From Betaproteobacteria bacterium SCN1 (GTDB lineage Bacteria; Pseudomonadota; Gammaproteobacteria; Burkholderiales; Thiobacillaceae): a DNA stretch of 64,000 nucleotides. Both the position numbers and the translations under genes were made by a program. This document shows, in pieces, positions 19,409 to 27,527 of this stretch. Position 1 is the stretch's first letter; each line of letters begins with the position of its first letter. The notes beneath the pieces are model-generated. The model was not told where the DNA came from. It saw nothing but the letters and a program-made list of their open reading frames with translations, and did no database searches. The stretch lies in the NCBI GenBank assembly GCA_008923315.1, contig WBSF01000003.1, positions 1 through 64,000 on the forward strand, written 5' to 3'.

Positions 19409-21133
19409 ATGCGCCTGCCCATCAGCCTCAAGATATTCAGCATCACCCTGGCCCTGCTGGTGTTGATGGTGATCGTCACCTGGCTGTCGGTGCTCAATTT
19501 CCGGCAGTTGAACAACCAGGTGCGCGCGCTGGCCGATACCTATCTGCCGCTGCAGCAGCAGGTGGCCAGCGTCGAAATCCTCATCCGCCAGCAGATGGTG
19601 CACATGGAGCGGGTGATGGCGGGCATGGATGCCGCGAAGCCCGATCCCGCCTATTTGGAAAAGGAATCCACCGGCTTCGACATGCGCGGCATCAACGCCG
19701 ACCAGATCATCGATTCCTCGCTGCGCATGCTTGCCGAAGCCGAGGCGCAGAAGGACATCGAACTCGACCGCGTCACGCTCGCCATCCTGGGCAAGCAGCT
19801 GCCGGCGATCCAGACCGCGCGCCAGCATTTCCACATGCGTTTCCGGCAGTTCCAGATCGAGGCGGAGGAGGGCACGCCGCGCTCGGAAAAAATCGTACGC
19901 GACGCCCTGCTGCAGGAAAAGGACACGGTCGACATCGAAATCGGCAAGGCCATCGACACGCTCAACAAGCTCACCCAGGACACCGCCAGCCAGGCCAAGA
20001 AGGAAGAGGAGCGCGCCACCACGCTCAACTGGATCGTCACCGCCATCGCCAGCGCGCTCGGCCTCATCTTCGCGGCCTTCGTCACCCGCTCGCTGGTCGA
20101 TCCGGTGAAGCGCCTGCTGGGGGGTACCCGCGCGGTCGAGGCGGGCGATCTCGACGTCGAAATCCTGGTGCGCACCCACGACGAACTGGCTACGCTCGCC
20201 GCCTCGTTCAACCACATGGTCGGCGGCCTGCGCGAGAAGGAACGCATCCGCGCCACCTTCGGCCAGTACGTCGACCCGCGCATCGTCAGGAACCTGCTGG
20301 AGAACCGCATCGCCGCCGACAAGGGCGAACGGCAGACCATGACCGTGTTTTTCTCCGACCTTGAAGGCTTCACCCAACTGTGCGAGGGTCTCACGCCGGA
20401 CATGGCCGTGCGTTTCCTCAACCGCTACTTCACGCTCATGTCCGAAGGCGTGCGCGAACGCCAGGGCATCGTCGACAAATACATCGGCGACGCCGTCATG
20501 GCCTTCTGGGGGCCGCCCTTCGTCGAGCCTGCCGACCATGCGCGCCTCGCCTGCCTCGCCGCGCTCGACCAGATGGCGCGGCTGGACACCTTCCGCGCCG
20601 CACTGCCCGAACTCTTCGGCGTTACCCATGGCCTGCCCACGGTCAACGTGCGCATGGGGCTGGCCAGCGGCGACGTCACCGTCGGCAACATCGGCTCCGA
20701 AACCTCGCGCGGCTACACCGTCATCGGCGACACCGTGAACCTCGCCTCGCGCCTGGAACAGGCCAACAAGTTCTACGGCACGCGCATCCTCGTCAGCGAC
20801 GCCACGCGCACGCTCGCCGGCGACAGCCTGGCGTTCAGGGAGATCGACAGCCTGCGCGTCGCCGGCAAGCAGGAGCCGGTGAAAGTGCACGAACTGCTCG
20901 GCCTCGCCAGCGATCTGAACGACGCCGCGCGCACCGCCGTGCGGGATTACGAAACGGGACTCGCGCACTACCGCGCGCAGGGCTGGGAAGCGGCCGAAGC
21001 GGCGTTCAGATCGTGTCTCTCAGCCATGCCGGGCGACCGGCCGGCGCAGGTCATGCTGGAGCGGATCGCGGCGTTCCGGCAGTCGCCGCCGGAGGCGGGG
21101 TGGGATGGGGTTTGGGTGGCGGGGAGCAAGTGA
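19409..21133 (+). CDS. Membrane HAMP-class III adenylate/guanylate cyclase
   Basis: A 574-residue sensor enzyme: transmembrane segment at about 8-30, a periplasmic helical region of about 170 residues, second transmembrane segment at about 207-228, HAMP domain to about 285, then a class III nucleotide cyclase domain with the two metal aspartates in FSDLEGFT (D317) and YIGDAVMAFWG (D361), and GDTVNLASRLE further on. It should make cAMP (or cGMP) in response to a periplasmic signal. ATG 19409 follows GGAGG. It lies 20 nt after the phospholipase D gene. Confidence 0.92.
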   Translation: MRLPISLKIFSITLALLVLMVIVTWLSVLNFRQLNNQVRALADTYLPLQQQVASVEILIRQQMVHMERVMAGMDAAKPDPAYLEKESTGFDMRGINADQIIDSSLRMLAEAEAQKDIELDRVTLAILGKQLPAIQTARQHFHMRFRQFQIEAEEGTPRSEKIVRDALLQEKDTVDIEIGKAIDTLNKLTQDTASQAKKEEERATTLNWIVTAIASALGLIFAAFVTRSLVDPVKRLLGGTRAVEAGDLDVEILVRTHDELATLAASFNHMVGGLREKERIRATFGQYVDPRIVRNLLENRIAADKGERQTMTVFFSDLEGFTQLCEGLTPDMAVRFLNRYFTLMSEGVRERQGIVDKYIGDAVMAFWGPPFVEPADHARLACLAALDQMARLDTFRAALPELFGVTHGLPTVNVRMGLASGDVTVGNIGSETSRGYTVIGDTVNLASRLEQANKFYGTRILVSDATRTLAGDSLAFREIDSLRVAGKQEPVKVHELLGLASDLNDAARTAVRDYETGLAHYRAQGWEAAEAAFRSCLSAMPGDRPAQVMLERIAAFRQSPPEAGWDGVWVAGSK

Positions 21134-21168
21134 CGGGACAAAGTCGCATGGAACGTACTCCTACAATC

Positions 21169-21631
21169 TTAGGTGTTAGGTATTTGCTGTAACCCATACA
21201 CCAGACCTACAAAAAAAGCCAAGCCGCCGAGCCAACCTACAAGGTGCAATAGCCAATCTGCCGGTGGACGATGCTCGTTTCTATCAACAAAAACTTCCCA
21301 ATCGAGTTTGTGTTCGTAGAGGCTGGCTACATCTCTTCGGTAAGCGGAGAAAGATATTTCCGTGAGGTAATAATCAAGGGTCGCATGGAGTACGCTGCAG
21401 AAAGTCCCAAAGGCAAATAGCCATATCGATATTAGGATTCCGTCACTTGCGCCCTTTGTTGCAACATAAGTTAACGCGGCTAGTAACCCCAGTATTAATA
21501 ACGAACAGGTAGTTGGTAATTCTACTGAGCGATTGAAGACGTGCCCCTCTCCAGGAAGACCATACTTCATTCACATATCGTATTTTCGACTCAAGTAGTG
21601 CTTGGTCTTTTATTTCATTAAGCCTAGTCAT
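21169..21631 (-). pseudogene. Small membrane protein gene with a one-base frameshift
   Basis: Two overlapping frames make sense only together. The first starts at ATG 21631 behind GGAAATTATCG and reads MTRLNEIKDQALLESKIRYV; the second carries three hydrophobic segments (LLILGLLAALTYVAT, an ILISIWLFAFGTF segment, and a C-terminal GWLGGLAFFVGLVYGL) and ends at 21169. Removing one base from the four-C run at 21544-21547 joins them into one 153-residue protein. The start inside the second frame (ATG 21570) has no ribosome site. The base composition is clearly more AT-rich than its neighbours, a sign of transfer. A sequencing error in the homopolymer, or phase variation, would also explain it. Function unknown. 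Confidence 0.65.
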
Positions 21632-21667
21632 CGATAATTTCCGCTAGGCGCTAATAAGCGGTCAGCA

Positions 21668-21950
21668 TTAGGCAGCCTCTGCATGCAGCCGAACCCCCAG
21701 CGCCCGCGCAACCTTCAGCACCGTCGCAAAGCTGGGGTTCCTATTCTCGCTGAGCGCCTTGTACAAACTCTCCCGGCTTAGTCCCGCATCCCGCGCCACC
21801 TGCGACATGCCTTTCGCACGGGCGATGCCAGCGGCATCGTCCGGCGCTTCTTCCAGCCAGGCGTTGAGATAGGCAGCTATTTCCGGGCGTGCGCAATTGC
21901 TCTGCGATGTCGTAGGTTACGGTCTTCGTCCTGGCGGTCGCTTTACCCAT
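21668..21950 (-). pseudogene. Decayed HTH antitoxin (addiction-module antidote type)
   Basis: The gene begins well (ATG 21948-21950 behind CAGGAGTAATCAGC, then YDIAEQLRTP) but the frame shifts at about 21879. In the next frame it continues as EIAAYLNAWLEEAPDD, then an HTH reading GMSQVARDAGLSRESLYKAL, and ends in ALGVRLHAEAA at the stop at 21668. This is the plan of the putative addiction-module antidote family. Compared with the family as I know it, about eight residues before the HTH are also missing. No matching toxin gene precedes it. Instead intact higBA lies just upstream, so it looks like a remnant of a second module. Confidence 0.75.
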
Positions 21951-22031
21951 GCTGATTACTCCTGCATGGTTGCTGGCGAGCGCGATGGCGGTCTTGGAAA
22001 TCGGGGGCAGAACACGTTTCGTCTTCGCCCC

Positions 22032-22340
22032 TCAAGCAGCCTGCTCGATCGGCAACACTTCGCGATTGATCTGCTCGCCGCTCTCGGCCAGCGCGATCTT
22101 CATGTCGTAATCCGACTGCAGGCCCAGCCAGAACTCCGCGCTGGTGCCGAAGTAGCGCGACAGGCGCAAGGCCGTGTCGGCGGAGATGGCGCGGCGTTCG
22201 CGCACGATGTCGTTGACGCGCGGGGCGGGGACGCGCAGGGCGATGGCCAGCGCGTTGGCCGACAGCCCCATCGGAACCATGAATTCCTCGCGCAGGATTT
22301 CGCCCGGATGAATCGGACGCATGCCGTTCACGATGGCCAT
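22032..22340 (-). CDS. higA: HigA-family antitoxin
   Basis: A 102-residue HTH protein with the HigA signature HPGEILREEFM at the N-terminus, an HTH reading ALAIALRVPAPRVNDIV, and LSRYFGTSAEFWLGLQ. HigA neutralises the HigB mRNA interferase and represses the operon. It begins 12 nt after the toxin stop codon, so the order is the toxin-first arrangement typical of higBA. The length is normal and the frame intact. Confidence 0.9.
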   Translation of the reverse strand: MAIVNGMRPIHPGEILREEFMVPMGLSANALAIALRVPAPRVNDIVRERRAISADTALRLSRYFGTSAEFWLGLQSDYDMKIALAESGEQINREVLPIEQAA

Positions 22341-22352
22341 GATCGACTCCTT

Positions 22353-22631
22353 TCAGTGGTAATCGACGATTTCCACGTCGTAAGCATTGCCGTTCTCGAA
22401 CCGGAAGCACAGGCGCCACTGATCGTTGATGCGTATGCTCCAGTTCCCCTTCCTGTCGCCTTTCAGCTTTTCCAGCCTGTTCTGCGGCGGGACGCGTAGA
22501 TCATCGAGCTGCGCGGCCCGGTGCAGCATCTGCAGCTTGCGTTCGGCGACAACCCTGAAGTTCACGAAGCGCTTGACCATGGCGCCAGCGAAGAGCGCTT
22601 GCGTATCAGCGCATTTGAACGACAGGATCAT
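22353..22631 (-). CDS. higB: HigB-family toxin (RelE-like mRNA interferase)
   Basis: A 92-residue protein of the HigB/RelE fold. It carries the family's basic helix (LEKLKGDRKGNWSIRINDQW) and the C-terminal RLCFRFENG and DVEIVDYH strand. HigB cleaves translated mRNA at the ribosome. The start ATG 22631 has no obvious ribosome site, so the mRNA may be near-leaderless. The gene leads the higBA pair and is preceded by an operator-like dyad. Confidence 0.9.
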   Translation of the reverse strand: MILSFKCADTQALFAGAMVKRFVNFRVVAERKLQMLHRAAQLDDLRVPPQNRLEKLKGDRKGNWSIRINDQWRLCFRFENGNAYDVEIVDYH

Positions 22632-22643
22632 GCACGAATGATA

Positions 22644-22658
22644 TAACGTATCGCGTTA
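22644..22658 (-). promoter_or_regulatory. higBA operator dyad
   Basis: An inverted repeat, TAACG-N5-CGTTA, lies 13 bp upstream of the higB start in AT-rich sequence that includes a -10-like TTATAT on the minus strand. Toxin-antitoxin operators of this class are small dyads overlapping the -10 element, so HigA binding here would autorepress the pair. Confidence 0.6.
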
Positions 22659-22717
22659 AATGCAAGTAGGTATGTCAGTCATGCCAAGGCCATCCGATCC
22701 GGTCGGATTAGGGCGCC

Positions 22718-22990
22718 TTACTCCACGATTCCCTCATCCCCATGGCACGTACACCCCGGCTCGTTGCTGACGGTGTTGTCGCAGCATACGATCTTGCCGG
22801 CGCGGCAGCCGCAGACGCCTTTGTTCTTTTTGCAACAGGCAAGCTGGGCGACCTGGATGTTGTCCTTGAGGGTTGAAGCGGCGCAGGCGGCGGGTGTCGT
22901 GGCAGCATGGAGATCGAAGCCGGCCGGCTGGTCGGCGGCGAAGCCGGGGGCGGCGAACAGCAGGGCGGCGAGGGCAAGGTACAGGCGCAT
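22718..22990 (-). CDS. Small secreted cysteine-rich protein
   Basis: A 90-residue protein with a signal peptide (MRLYLALAALLFAAPGFAA) and nine cysteines in the mature part, including ACCKK, VCGCR, VCCDN and GCTC. I do not recognise the family. The pattern suggests a disulfide-rich or metal-binding periplasmic peptide. ATG 22990 was chosen because it follows CAGGAG and begins the signal peptide. A longer frame to 23020 adds an unlikely leader. Confidence 0.7.
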   Translation of the reverse strand: MRLYLALAALLFAAPGFAADQPAGFDLHAATTPAACAASTLKDNIQVAQLACCKKNKGVCGCRAGKIVCCDNTVSNEPGCTCHGDEGIVE

Positions 22991-23078
22991 GGCGGACTCC
23001 TGGTAAACGGACGGTATCACTATAGCGCGGGCGGGTCGGGTTCGATGCGCGGCCGTGCGCCTCCCCGGTAAACAATCC

Positions 23079-24257
23079 TTACGGTGCGGCGTGCCGGGGG
23101 AGTGCGCTCAACAGCAGGCTGGCCAGCACGAGGATGGCGGCGAGGATGCCGAAGGCGCTGGCGTAGCCGGCAATGCCGACGACGAAGCCGGTGAGCACGG
23201 GGCCGATGGACTGGCCGACGTCCATGACGGTGCGCAGCACGCCCATCGAGGCCCCGAAGCGGCCGTCTTTCGTGAGATCGGCGACGAGCGCGGTGGTGGA
23301 CGAGGTGACGGTGGCGAAGCCGATGCCGAAAACGAGGCTGAGCAGCGTGAGGCTGACGAAATCTTTGGCCAGGATGAGCAACGCCACGCTGGCGGCGCCG
23401 ATCAAGAGCCCCGGCACGATGACGGCGGTGCGGCCGATGCGGTCCGAAAGCCGCCCCATGAGCGGCTTGGCGAAGACGATGCTGACGAGCTGCACGCCGA
23501 GGATGATGCCGATCTGCCAGGCGGGAATGTCCAGCGACGAGGCGTACAGCGCGAGGAAGGCCTCGATGGCGCCGAACACGAGGTATTGCGCCGCCTCGAC
23601 CAGGCTCACCAGCAGGATGCCGCGTTCCTTCAGCACTGCGACGAGGCTGGACCAGAAGCCGGGCAGTGCGCGCCGCGCATGGGGGTGTTCGTCGTGTCCG
23701 TCGCGCAGCAGCAGACCCGCGGCGAAGGCGATCACGCCGCTGATCGCGCAGGCGAGGTAGACGGCGTGGAAACTCGCCAGCGAGATGAGCACACCGCCGA
23801 GGAAGGGCGCGATCGAGCGGCCGACGATGGTGACCGAGGAATAGGTGGACAGGCGGGCTGCGCGGTCGGCGACGTAGCGTTCGGCAATCGCGGCGGAGGC
23901 GACGGTGCCGAAGATGGCGGTGGCGAAGCCGTGGTAGAAGCGCACGGCCATGAGCTGCCAGGCGTTGGCGACCAGCAGGTAGAGGAAGGGCGCGGTGGCG
24001 AAGACGACCAGCGAGGCGATGAGCAGGCGCCGCTTGCCGAGCAGGTCGGACAGCACGCCGGCCGGGTAGCTGACGAGCACGCCGGGAAGGGTCGAGGCCA
24101 TGACGATCCAGCCGATTTCCGAGGGCGTCGCCTTCAGCGCTTCGGCAAAGAGCGGCAGCACCGGCGTCTTCGACAGGGTGGAGCTGAGGATGGCGAATCC
24201 GCCGACGAAGGCGATGAGGACGAAGAAGCGGGCGTCGGGTTTCATGCGTACGGGCAT
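23079..24257 (-). CDS. Major facilitator superfamily transporter
   Basis: A 392-residue inner-membrane carrier with about twelve hydrophobic segments. The loop 2-3 motif is GVLSDLLGKRRLL, and the repeat in the second half reads GRLSDRIGRTAV, both typical of drug or metabolite:H+ antiporters. The substrate is unknown. Two ATG codons compete (24257 and 24245), neither with ideal ribosome-site spacing. The choice changes only four residues. The gene is divergent from the YbaK-family gene. Confidence 0.85.
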   Translation of the reverse strand: MPVRMKPDARFFVLIAFVGGFAILSSTLSKTPVLPLFAEALKATPSEIGWIVMASTLPGVLVSYPAGVLSDLLGKRRLLIASLVVFATAPFLYLLVANAWQLMAVRFYHGFATAIFGTVASAAIAERYVADRAARLSTYSSVTIVGRSIAPFLGGVLISLASFHAVYLACAISGVIAFAAGLLLRDGHDEHPHARRALPGFWSSLVAVLKERGILLVSLVEAAQYLVFGAIEAFLALYASSLDIPAWQIGIILGVQLVSIVFAKPLMGRLSDRIGRTAVIVPGLLIGAASVALLILAKDFVSLTLLSLVFGIGFATVTSSTTALVADLTKDGRFGASMGVLRTVMDVGQSIGPVLTGFVVGIAGYASAFGILAAILVLASLLLSALPRHAAP

Positions 24258-24359
24258 TTTCCGGAATGTAGCGAAAACCGGGGGATTCGCGGAAACCCTC
24301 CCGCAGGGCGCGGGTGAACTATAGTGAAAACCGCTCAACCCGTTGCCGAGGAGAGGATC

Positions 24360-24842
24360 ATGAAAGCACTGCACCGCATGGAACGGTTTCTCGATGCGCA
24401 CCATATTCCCTTCGATCTGGTCATGCACCCGCACACCCATACCAGCGCCGAAACGGCGCGCGCCATGGGGGTGTTGCCGGGCCGCATCGCCAAGGGTGTG
24501 CTGCTCGATGGGCGCGACTGCCAGATGGTGGCGATGATCCCGGCCGATCAGGAAATCCACCTTGGCCGGCTGGGGCTCGATCACGGCGTCGAATTCAGCC
24601 TCGCCAGCGAGGACAGCATTGCGCGTCTGTTCAGAGAATGCGAGCCGGGCGTGGTCCCCGGCCTGCCGAACGCATGGGGCGTGGAAATGGTATGGGACGA
24701 CGATCTGACGGCCCAGCCGGACATTTATCTCGAAGCCGGCGACCATGAGCGTCTGCTGCATATCGAAACGCGCTATCTGCGCGAGATCTTCGGCGACGCG
24801 CCGCACTGCCATTTCTGCCAGCCGCGCATGGCACACGGCTGA
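24360..24842 (+). CDS. YbaK/aminoacyl-tRNA deacylase-family protein
   Basis: A 160-residue protein of the YbaK/ProX editing-domain fold, which hydrolyses mischarged aminoacyl-tRNA (for example Cys-tRNA-Pro). The family pattern is visible in the HPHTHTSAETARAMGV N-terminus, the IAKGVLLDG strand and the MVAMIPADQEI segment. The specific substrate is uncertain. ATG 24360 follows GAGAGGATC. A TATAGT -10 element lies at 24320-24325 in the divergent promoter region. Confidence 0.8.
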   Translation: MKALHRMERFLDAHHIPFDLVMHPHTHTSAETARAMGVLPGRIAKGVLLDGRDCQMVAMIPADQEIHLGRLGLDHGVEFSLASEDSIARLFRECEPGVVPGLPNAWGVEMVWDDDLTAQPDIYLEAGDHERLLHIETRYLREIFGDAPHCHFCQPRMAHG

Positions 24843-25000
24843 TACGCCGGGACAGCCGGGCGGGACGTGCCGCTCGCCTGCATGGTGTCGGGGGCAATCC
24901 GGATAGCGGCACTTCCGGAAGGCGGGCGGCTTGCATATAGTCGGGGCCACGAACTTTTCGGGATCTGTCCGGCCCGAACGATCATCCGACCGACGAACGC

Positions 25001-25528
25001 ATGCAAACTCCCGAACCCCCGTCCAACCCGCATCGCGCCATGGGGCGCGGCATGGCACTCGCCGCCAGTCTGGTGGTGCTGGGCGTGCTGTGGCTGTATT
25101 TCAGCCACGCGCTGGAGGCGCGCGACAACCCCAACCGCCATCTTGCCGTGGCATCGGGGGCCGCCGAGCTGGTGCTCAAGCGCGGCAGCCATGGGCACTA
25201 CATCTTTCCGGGGGAGATCAACGGGCGTCCGGTCACCTTTCTGCTCGATACCGGCGCCACGGTCGTGTCGGTGCCGGCGCATCTGGCCGGCCCGTTGGGA
25301 CTGACCCCCGGCGCCTACCAGACCTCGGTCACCGCCAACGGTACGGTGAGCACGCGCGCCACCCGTATCGATACCCTGGCCTTCGGGCCTTTCGTGGTCC
25401 GCAACGTGCCCGCCAGTCTCAATCCGGGCATGGGCGACATGCAGATTCTCCTGGGCATGAGCGTGCTGCGCCACATGGAGTTTACGCAGCGCGGCGATAC
25501 CCTGATCCTGCGCCCTTCAGGCGGGTAA
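25001..25528 (+). CDS. Membrane-anchored retropepsin-like aspartic protease
   Basis: A 175-residue protein with one N-terminal transmembrane helix (about residues 18-37) and a single clan AA aspartic protease domain: FLLDTGATVVSVPA with catalytic D83, then the flap-region NGTVSTRATRIDTL and the ILLGMSVLRHME motif. It matches the bacterial TIGR02281-type proteins, which should dimerise to be active and face the periplasm. The natural substrate is unknown. It is close to the cold-shock gene but separated by its own promoter. Confidence 0.85.
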   Translation: MQTPEPPSNPHRAMGRGMALAASLVVLGVLWLYFSHALEARDNPNRHLAVASGAAELVLKRGSHGHYIFPGEINGRPVTFLLDTGATVVSVPAHLAGPLGLTPGAYQTSVTANGTVSTRATRIDTLAFGPFVVRNVPASLNPGMGDMQILLGMSVLRHMEFTQRGDTLILRPSGG

Positions 25529-25549
25529 ACGGGGGCCTGAAAAAAATCC

Positions 25550-25578
25550 TTGGCGTTCGCTTTCGCCTGTGTTATGAA
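25550..25578 (+). promoter_or_regulatory. Sigma-70-type promoter of the cold-shock gene
   Basis: TTGGCG (25550-25555) and TATGAA (25573-25578) are separated by 17 bp. Transcription starting near 25586 would give a leader of about 110 nt before the start codon, and long structured leaders are typical of cold-shock mRNAs. Confidence 0.55.
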
Positions 25579-25698
25579 TCGCCTGTCTTTTGGTTCAAGA
25601 CCTGAAACGCGGTACCTCTGGTAAGGCTTTTTCCTTGAGTCGATCGACAGGCACAAGTCAACGTCACTTTGTTTATCAGTTTTATGGATGGGAAAAAG

Positions 25699-25905
25699 AT
25701 GGAAACGGGTACCGTCAAGTGGTTCAACGATGCGAAGGGGTATGGTTTCATCACCCCGGATAACGGCGGCGAAGATCTCTTCGCGCACTTCTCCGCGATC
25801 AGTGCCAAGGGCTTCCGCTCGCTGAAGGAAAATCAGCGCGTGAGCTTCGAGGTGACGACCGGTCCGAAAGGCAAGCAGGCATCGAATATCCAGATCGTCG
25901 CCTGA
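25699..25905 (+). CDS. Cold-shock domain protein
   Basis: A 68-residue single cold-shock domain that binds single-stranded RNA and DNA. Both RNP motifs are clear: KGYGFI and DLFAHF. I chose ATG 25699 (METGTVKWF) because it is the family start and follows GGGAAAAAG. An in-frame ATG at 25684 is less likely. It is followed by a very strong terminator. Confidence 0.95.
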   Translation: METGTVKWFNDAKGYGFITPDNGGEDLFAHFSAISAKGFRSLKENQRVSFEVTTGPKGKQASNIQIVA

Positions 25906-25913
25906 ACGGTTCT

Positions 25914-25955
25914 GGACAACAAAAAACCCCGGTTCGCCGGGGTTTTTTGTTGTCC
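25914..25955. terminator. Bidirectional terminator with UUCG tetraloop
   Basis: A perfect 19-bp inverted repeat closed by a TTCG loop (CCCCGG-TTCG-CCGGGG core) flanked by A6 on one side and T6 on the other, so it works in both directions. It ends the cold-shock gene and, from the other strand, the lipoprotein gene at 25958. Confidence 0.95.
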
Positions 25956-25957
25956 GC

Positions 25958-26539
25958 TCATTTTGTGTCGGCCGGTGGGCAGTCCTTCACGCAGCGCGTC
26001 TCCGTGATGCGCTGGCCGCCGCAACCGACGTAGCAGGCATCGTAGGCGGGCAGACAGCCGCAATCGGCCTGGCAACGGGTTTTTTCGAGTCCGGCGCGCA
26101 CGCCTTCGCGGGTCGGCATCGCGGGCTGGACCGGCGGCGGATAGGCGGGCCCGGGCCACCATGCCCCCCAGCCGTAATAGGGCCAGTAGGGGTGACGGTA
26201 CGGCCAGGCGCGGTACCAGTCGAGCCGCAGATCCAGTTCGTAGCGCCGCAGTGCCACGGCGTATTGCTTGAGGTCGGTTTCGTATTTTTTCAGCGCCTCG
26301 CCGTAGCGCGTTTCCACCTCGGGGTCGAGTTCTTTGGCGCAGGCCGCGTAGCGCGCCTGGCAGTCGGCCTGGCACGCCGTCTTCGTGGCTTCGCACCGGG
26401 CGATGCAGGCCTGGCCTGCGGCGTCGGTGGGAGGGACGAAGCGCACCGTGGTCTGGTATTGCGGCGTGGCGCAACCGGTTGCGAGTGCCACGGCGCCGGC
26501 GAATGCAAGCCAGAGAGAGCGGGAGAGCGGAAGATGCAT
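25958..26539 (-). CDS. Putative lipoprotein with cysteine-rich motifs
   Basis: A 193-residue protein with a lipoprotein signal (hydrophobic core then LATGC). The mature chain has a CX3CX6CX3C-type cluster (ACIARCEATKTACQADC), a helical Lys/Glu/Tyr stretch, a Trp/Tyr/Pro-rich middle (HPYWPYYGWGAWWPG) and a second Cys cluster near the end. I do not recognise a named family. It is likely anchored in the outer membrane. The start at ATG 26539 is set by the signal peptide, although its ribosome site is weak. Confidence 0.65.
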   Translation of the reverse strand: MHLPLSRSLWLAFAGAVALATGCATPQYQTTVRFVPPTDAAGQACIARCEATKTACQADCQARYAACAKELDPEVETRYGEALKKYETDLKQYAVALRRYELDLRLDWYRAWPYRHPYWPYYGWGAWWPGPAYPPPVQPAMPTREGVRAGLEKTRCQADCGCLPAYDACYVGCGGQRITETRCVKDCPPADTK

Positions 26540-26666
26540 GCCCGTTGGATGCGGACAGGGCGATCGGGTTCCATCCGGATGCTGTCCGGGCCGCCCGGCT
26601 GTCCGGGGGGTGTGCCGGCCCGTGGCCTGGTTGCGGACGGTCAAGAGGCGTTCGGGCGGCATCGGG

Positions 26667-27527
26667 CTAGTCCAGGAAACGCGGTTTCAGCTCGTCGAGG
26701 TTGAGGCTTTCCAGGATTGCGGCCAGCCGCACGCGGGCATCGCCGCGCGGCTGGCCGGTGTGGCTGGCGACGATCAGCTCGTTCTTCATCGAGTGTTCCC
26801 AGCCGACGAGTTCGGTGACGCTGACCTGGTAGCCGTGGGCTTCCAGCTGCAGGCAGCGCAGCACGTTGGTGAGCTGGCTGCCGAATTCGCGGGTGTGGAT
26901 GGGGTGGCGCCAGATTTCCGACAGCGGCGTTTTGCCGAAGCTCGCGTTCTTGTGACGGCGCAGCACCGCGGCTACCTCGGCCTGGCAGCACGGCACCAGC
27001 ACGATGTGGCGGGCCTCTTTGGCGAAGGCGAAACGGATGGCGTCGTCGGTGGCGGTGTTGCAGGCATGCAGTGCGGTCACGATGTCGAAGCGATCGGGCA
27101 GGACGTCCGTCCGGGTCGACTCGGCCACCGTGGCGTCCAGGAAGCGCATGCGCCCGAAACCCAGCCGGGCCGCCAGTTCGCGCGACTTCTCCACCAGTTC
27201 GTCGCGTGTCTCGATGCCGACGATCTGTGCGCCGGGGCGGGTCTTCAGATACAGGTCGTAGAGGATGAAGCCGAGATAGGATTTTCCCGCGCCGTGGTCG
27301 GCCAGCAGGAGCGTGTCCTGGCGGCCGAGCACCTCGTCGATCAGCGGTTCGATGAAGTTGCACAGGTGGTACACCTGCTTGAGCTTGCGGCGGCTGTCCT
27401 GGTTGAGTCTGCCGTCGCGGGTGAGGATGTGCAGCGCCTTCAGCAGTTCGACCGACTGCCCCGGCCGCAGTACCCCGGCCAGCGGGTCGGCATAGGCGGC
27501 GGGCTGGTGGGCGGGTGCGCGCTTCAT
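26667..27527 (-). CDS. SAM-dependent methyltransferase (GSTCD-like, methyltransferase domain)
   Basis: A 286-residue protein with a Rossmann methyltransferase core: LLLADHGAGKSYLGF is the SAM-binding motif I, and LHACNTATDDAI and VPCCQAEV are motifs shared with the GSTCD-type methyltransferase domain. The substrate is unknown. A nucleic acid or small molecule is possible. Its ATG overlaps the stop of the MscS gene by four bases (ATGA), so the two are translationally coupled. Confidence 0.75.
   Translation of the reverse strand: MKRAPAHQPAAYADPLAGVLRPGQSVELLKALHILTRDGRLNQDSRRKLKQVYHLCNFIEPLIDEVLGRQDTLLLADHGAGKSYLGFILYDLYLKTRPGAQIVGIETRDELVEKSRELAARLGFGRMRFLDATVAESTRTDVLPDRFDIVTALHACNTATDDAIRFAFAKEARHIVLVPCCQAEVAAVLRRHKNASFGKTPLSEIWRHPIHTREFGSQLTNVLRCLQLEAHGYQVSVTELVGWEHSMKNELIVASHTGQPRGDARVRLAAILESLNLDELKPRFLD

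Noticed and set aside
21632-21680. Possible integron attC site next to the AT-rich cassette
   Set aside because: A CCTAAT/ATTAGG-like motif and a small hairpin are there, but no complete paired core sites of RYYYAAC and GTTRRRY could be drawn, and no integrase is near.
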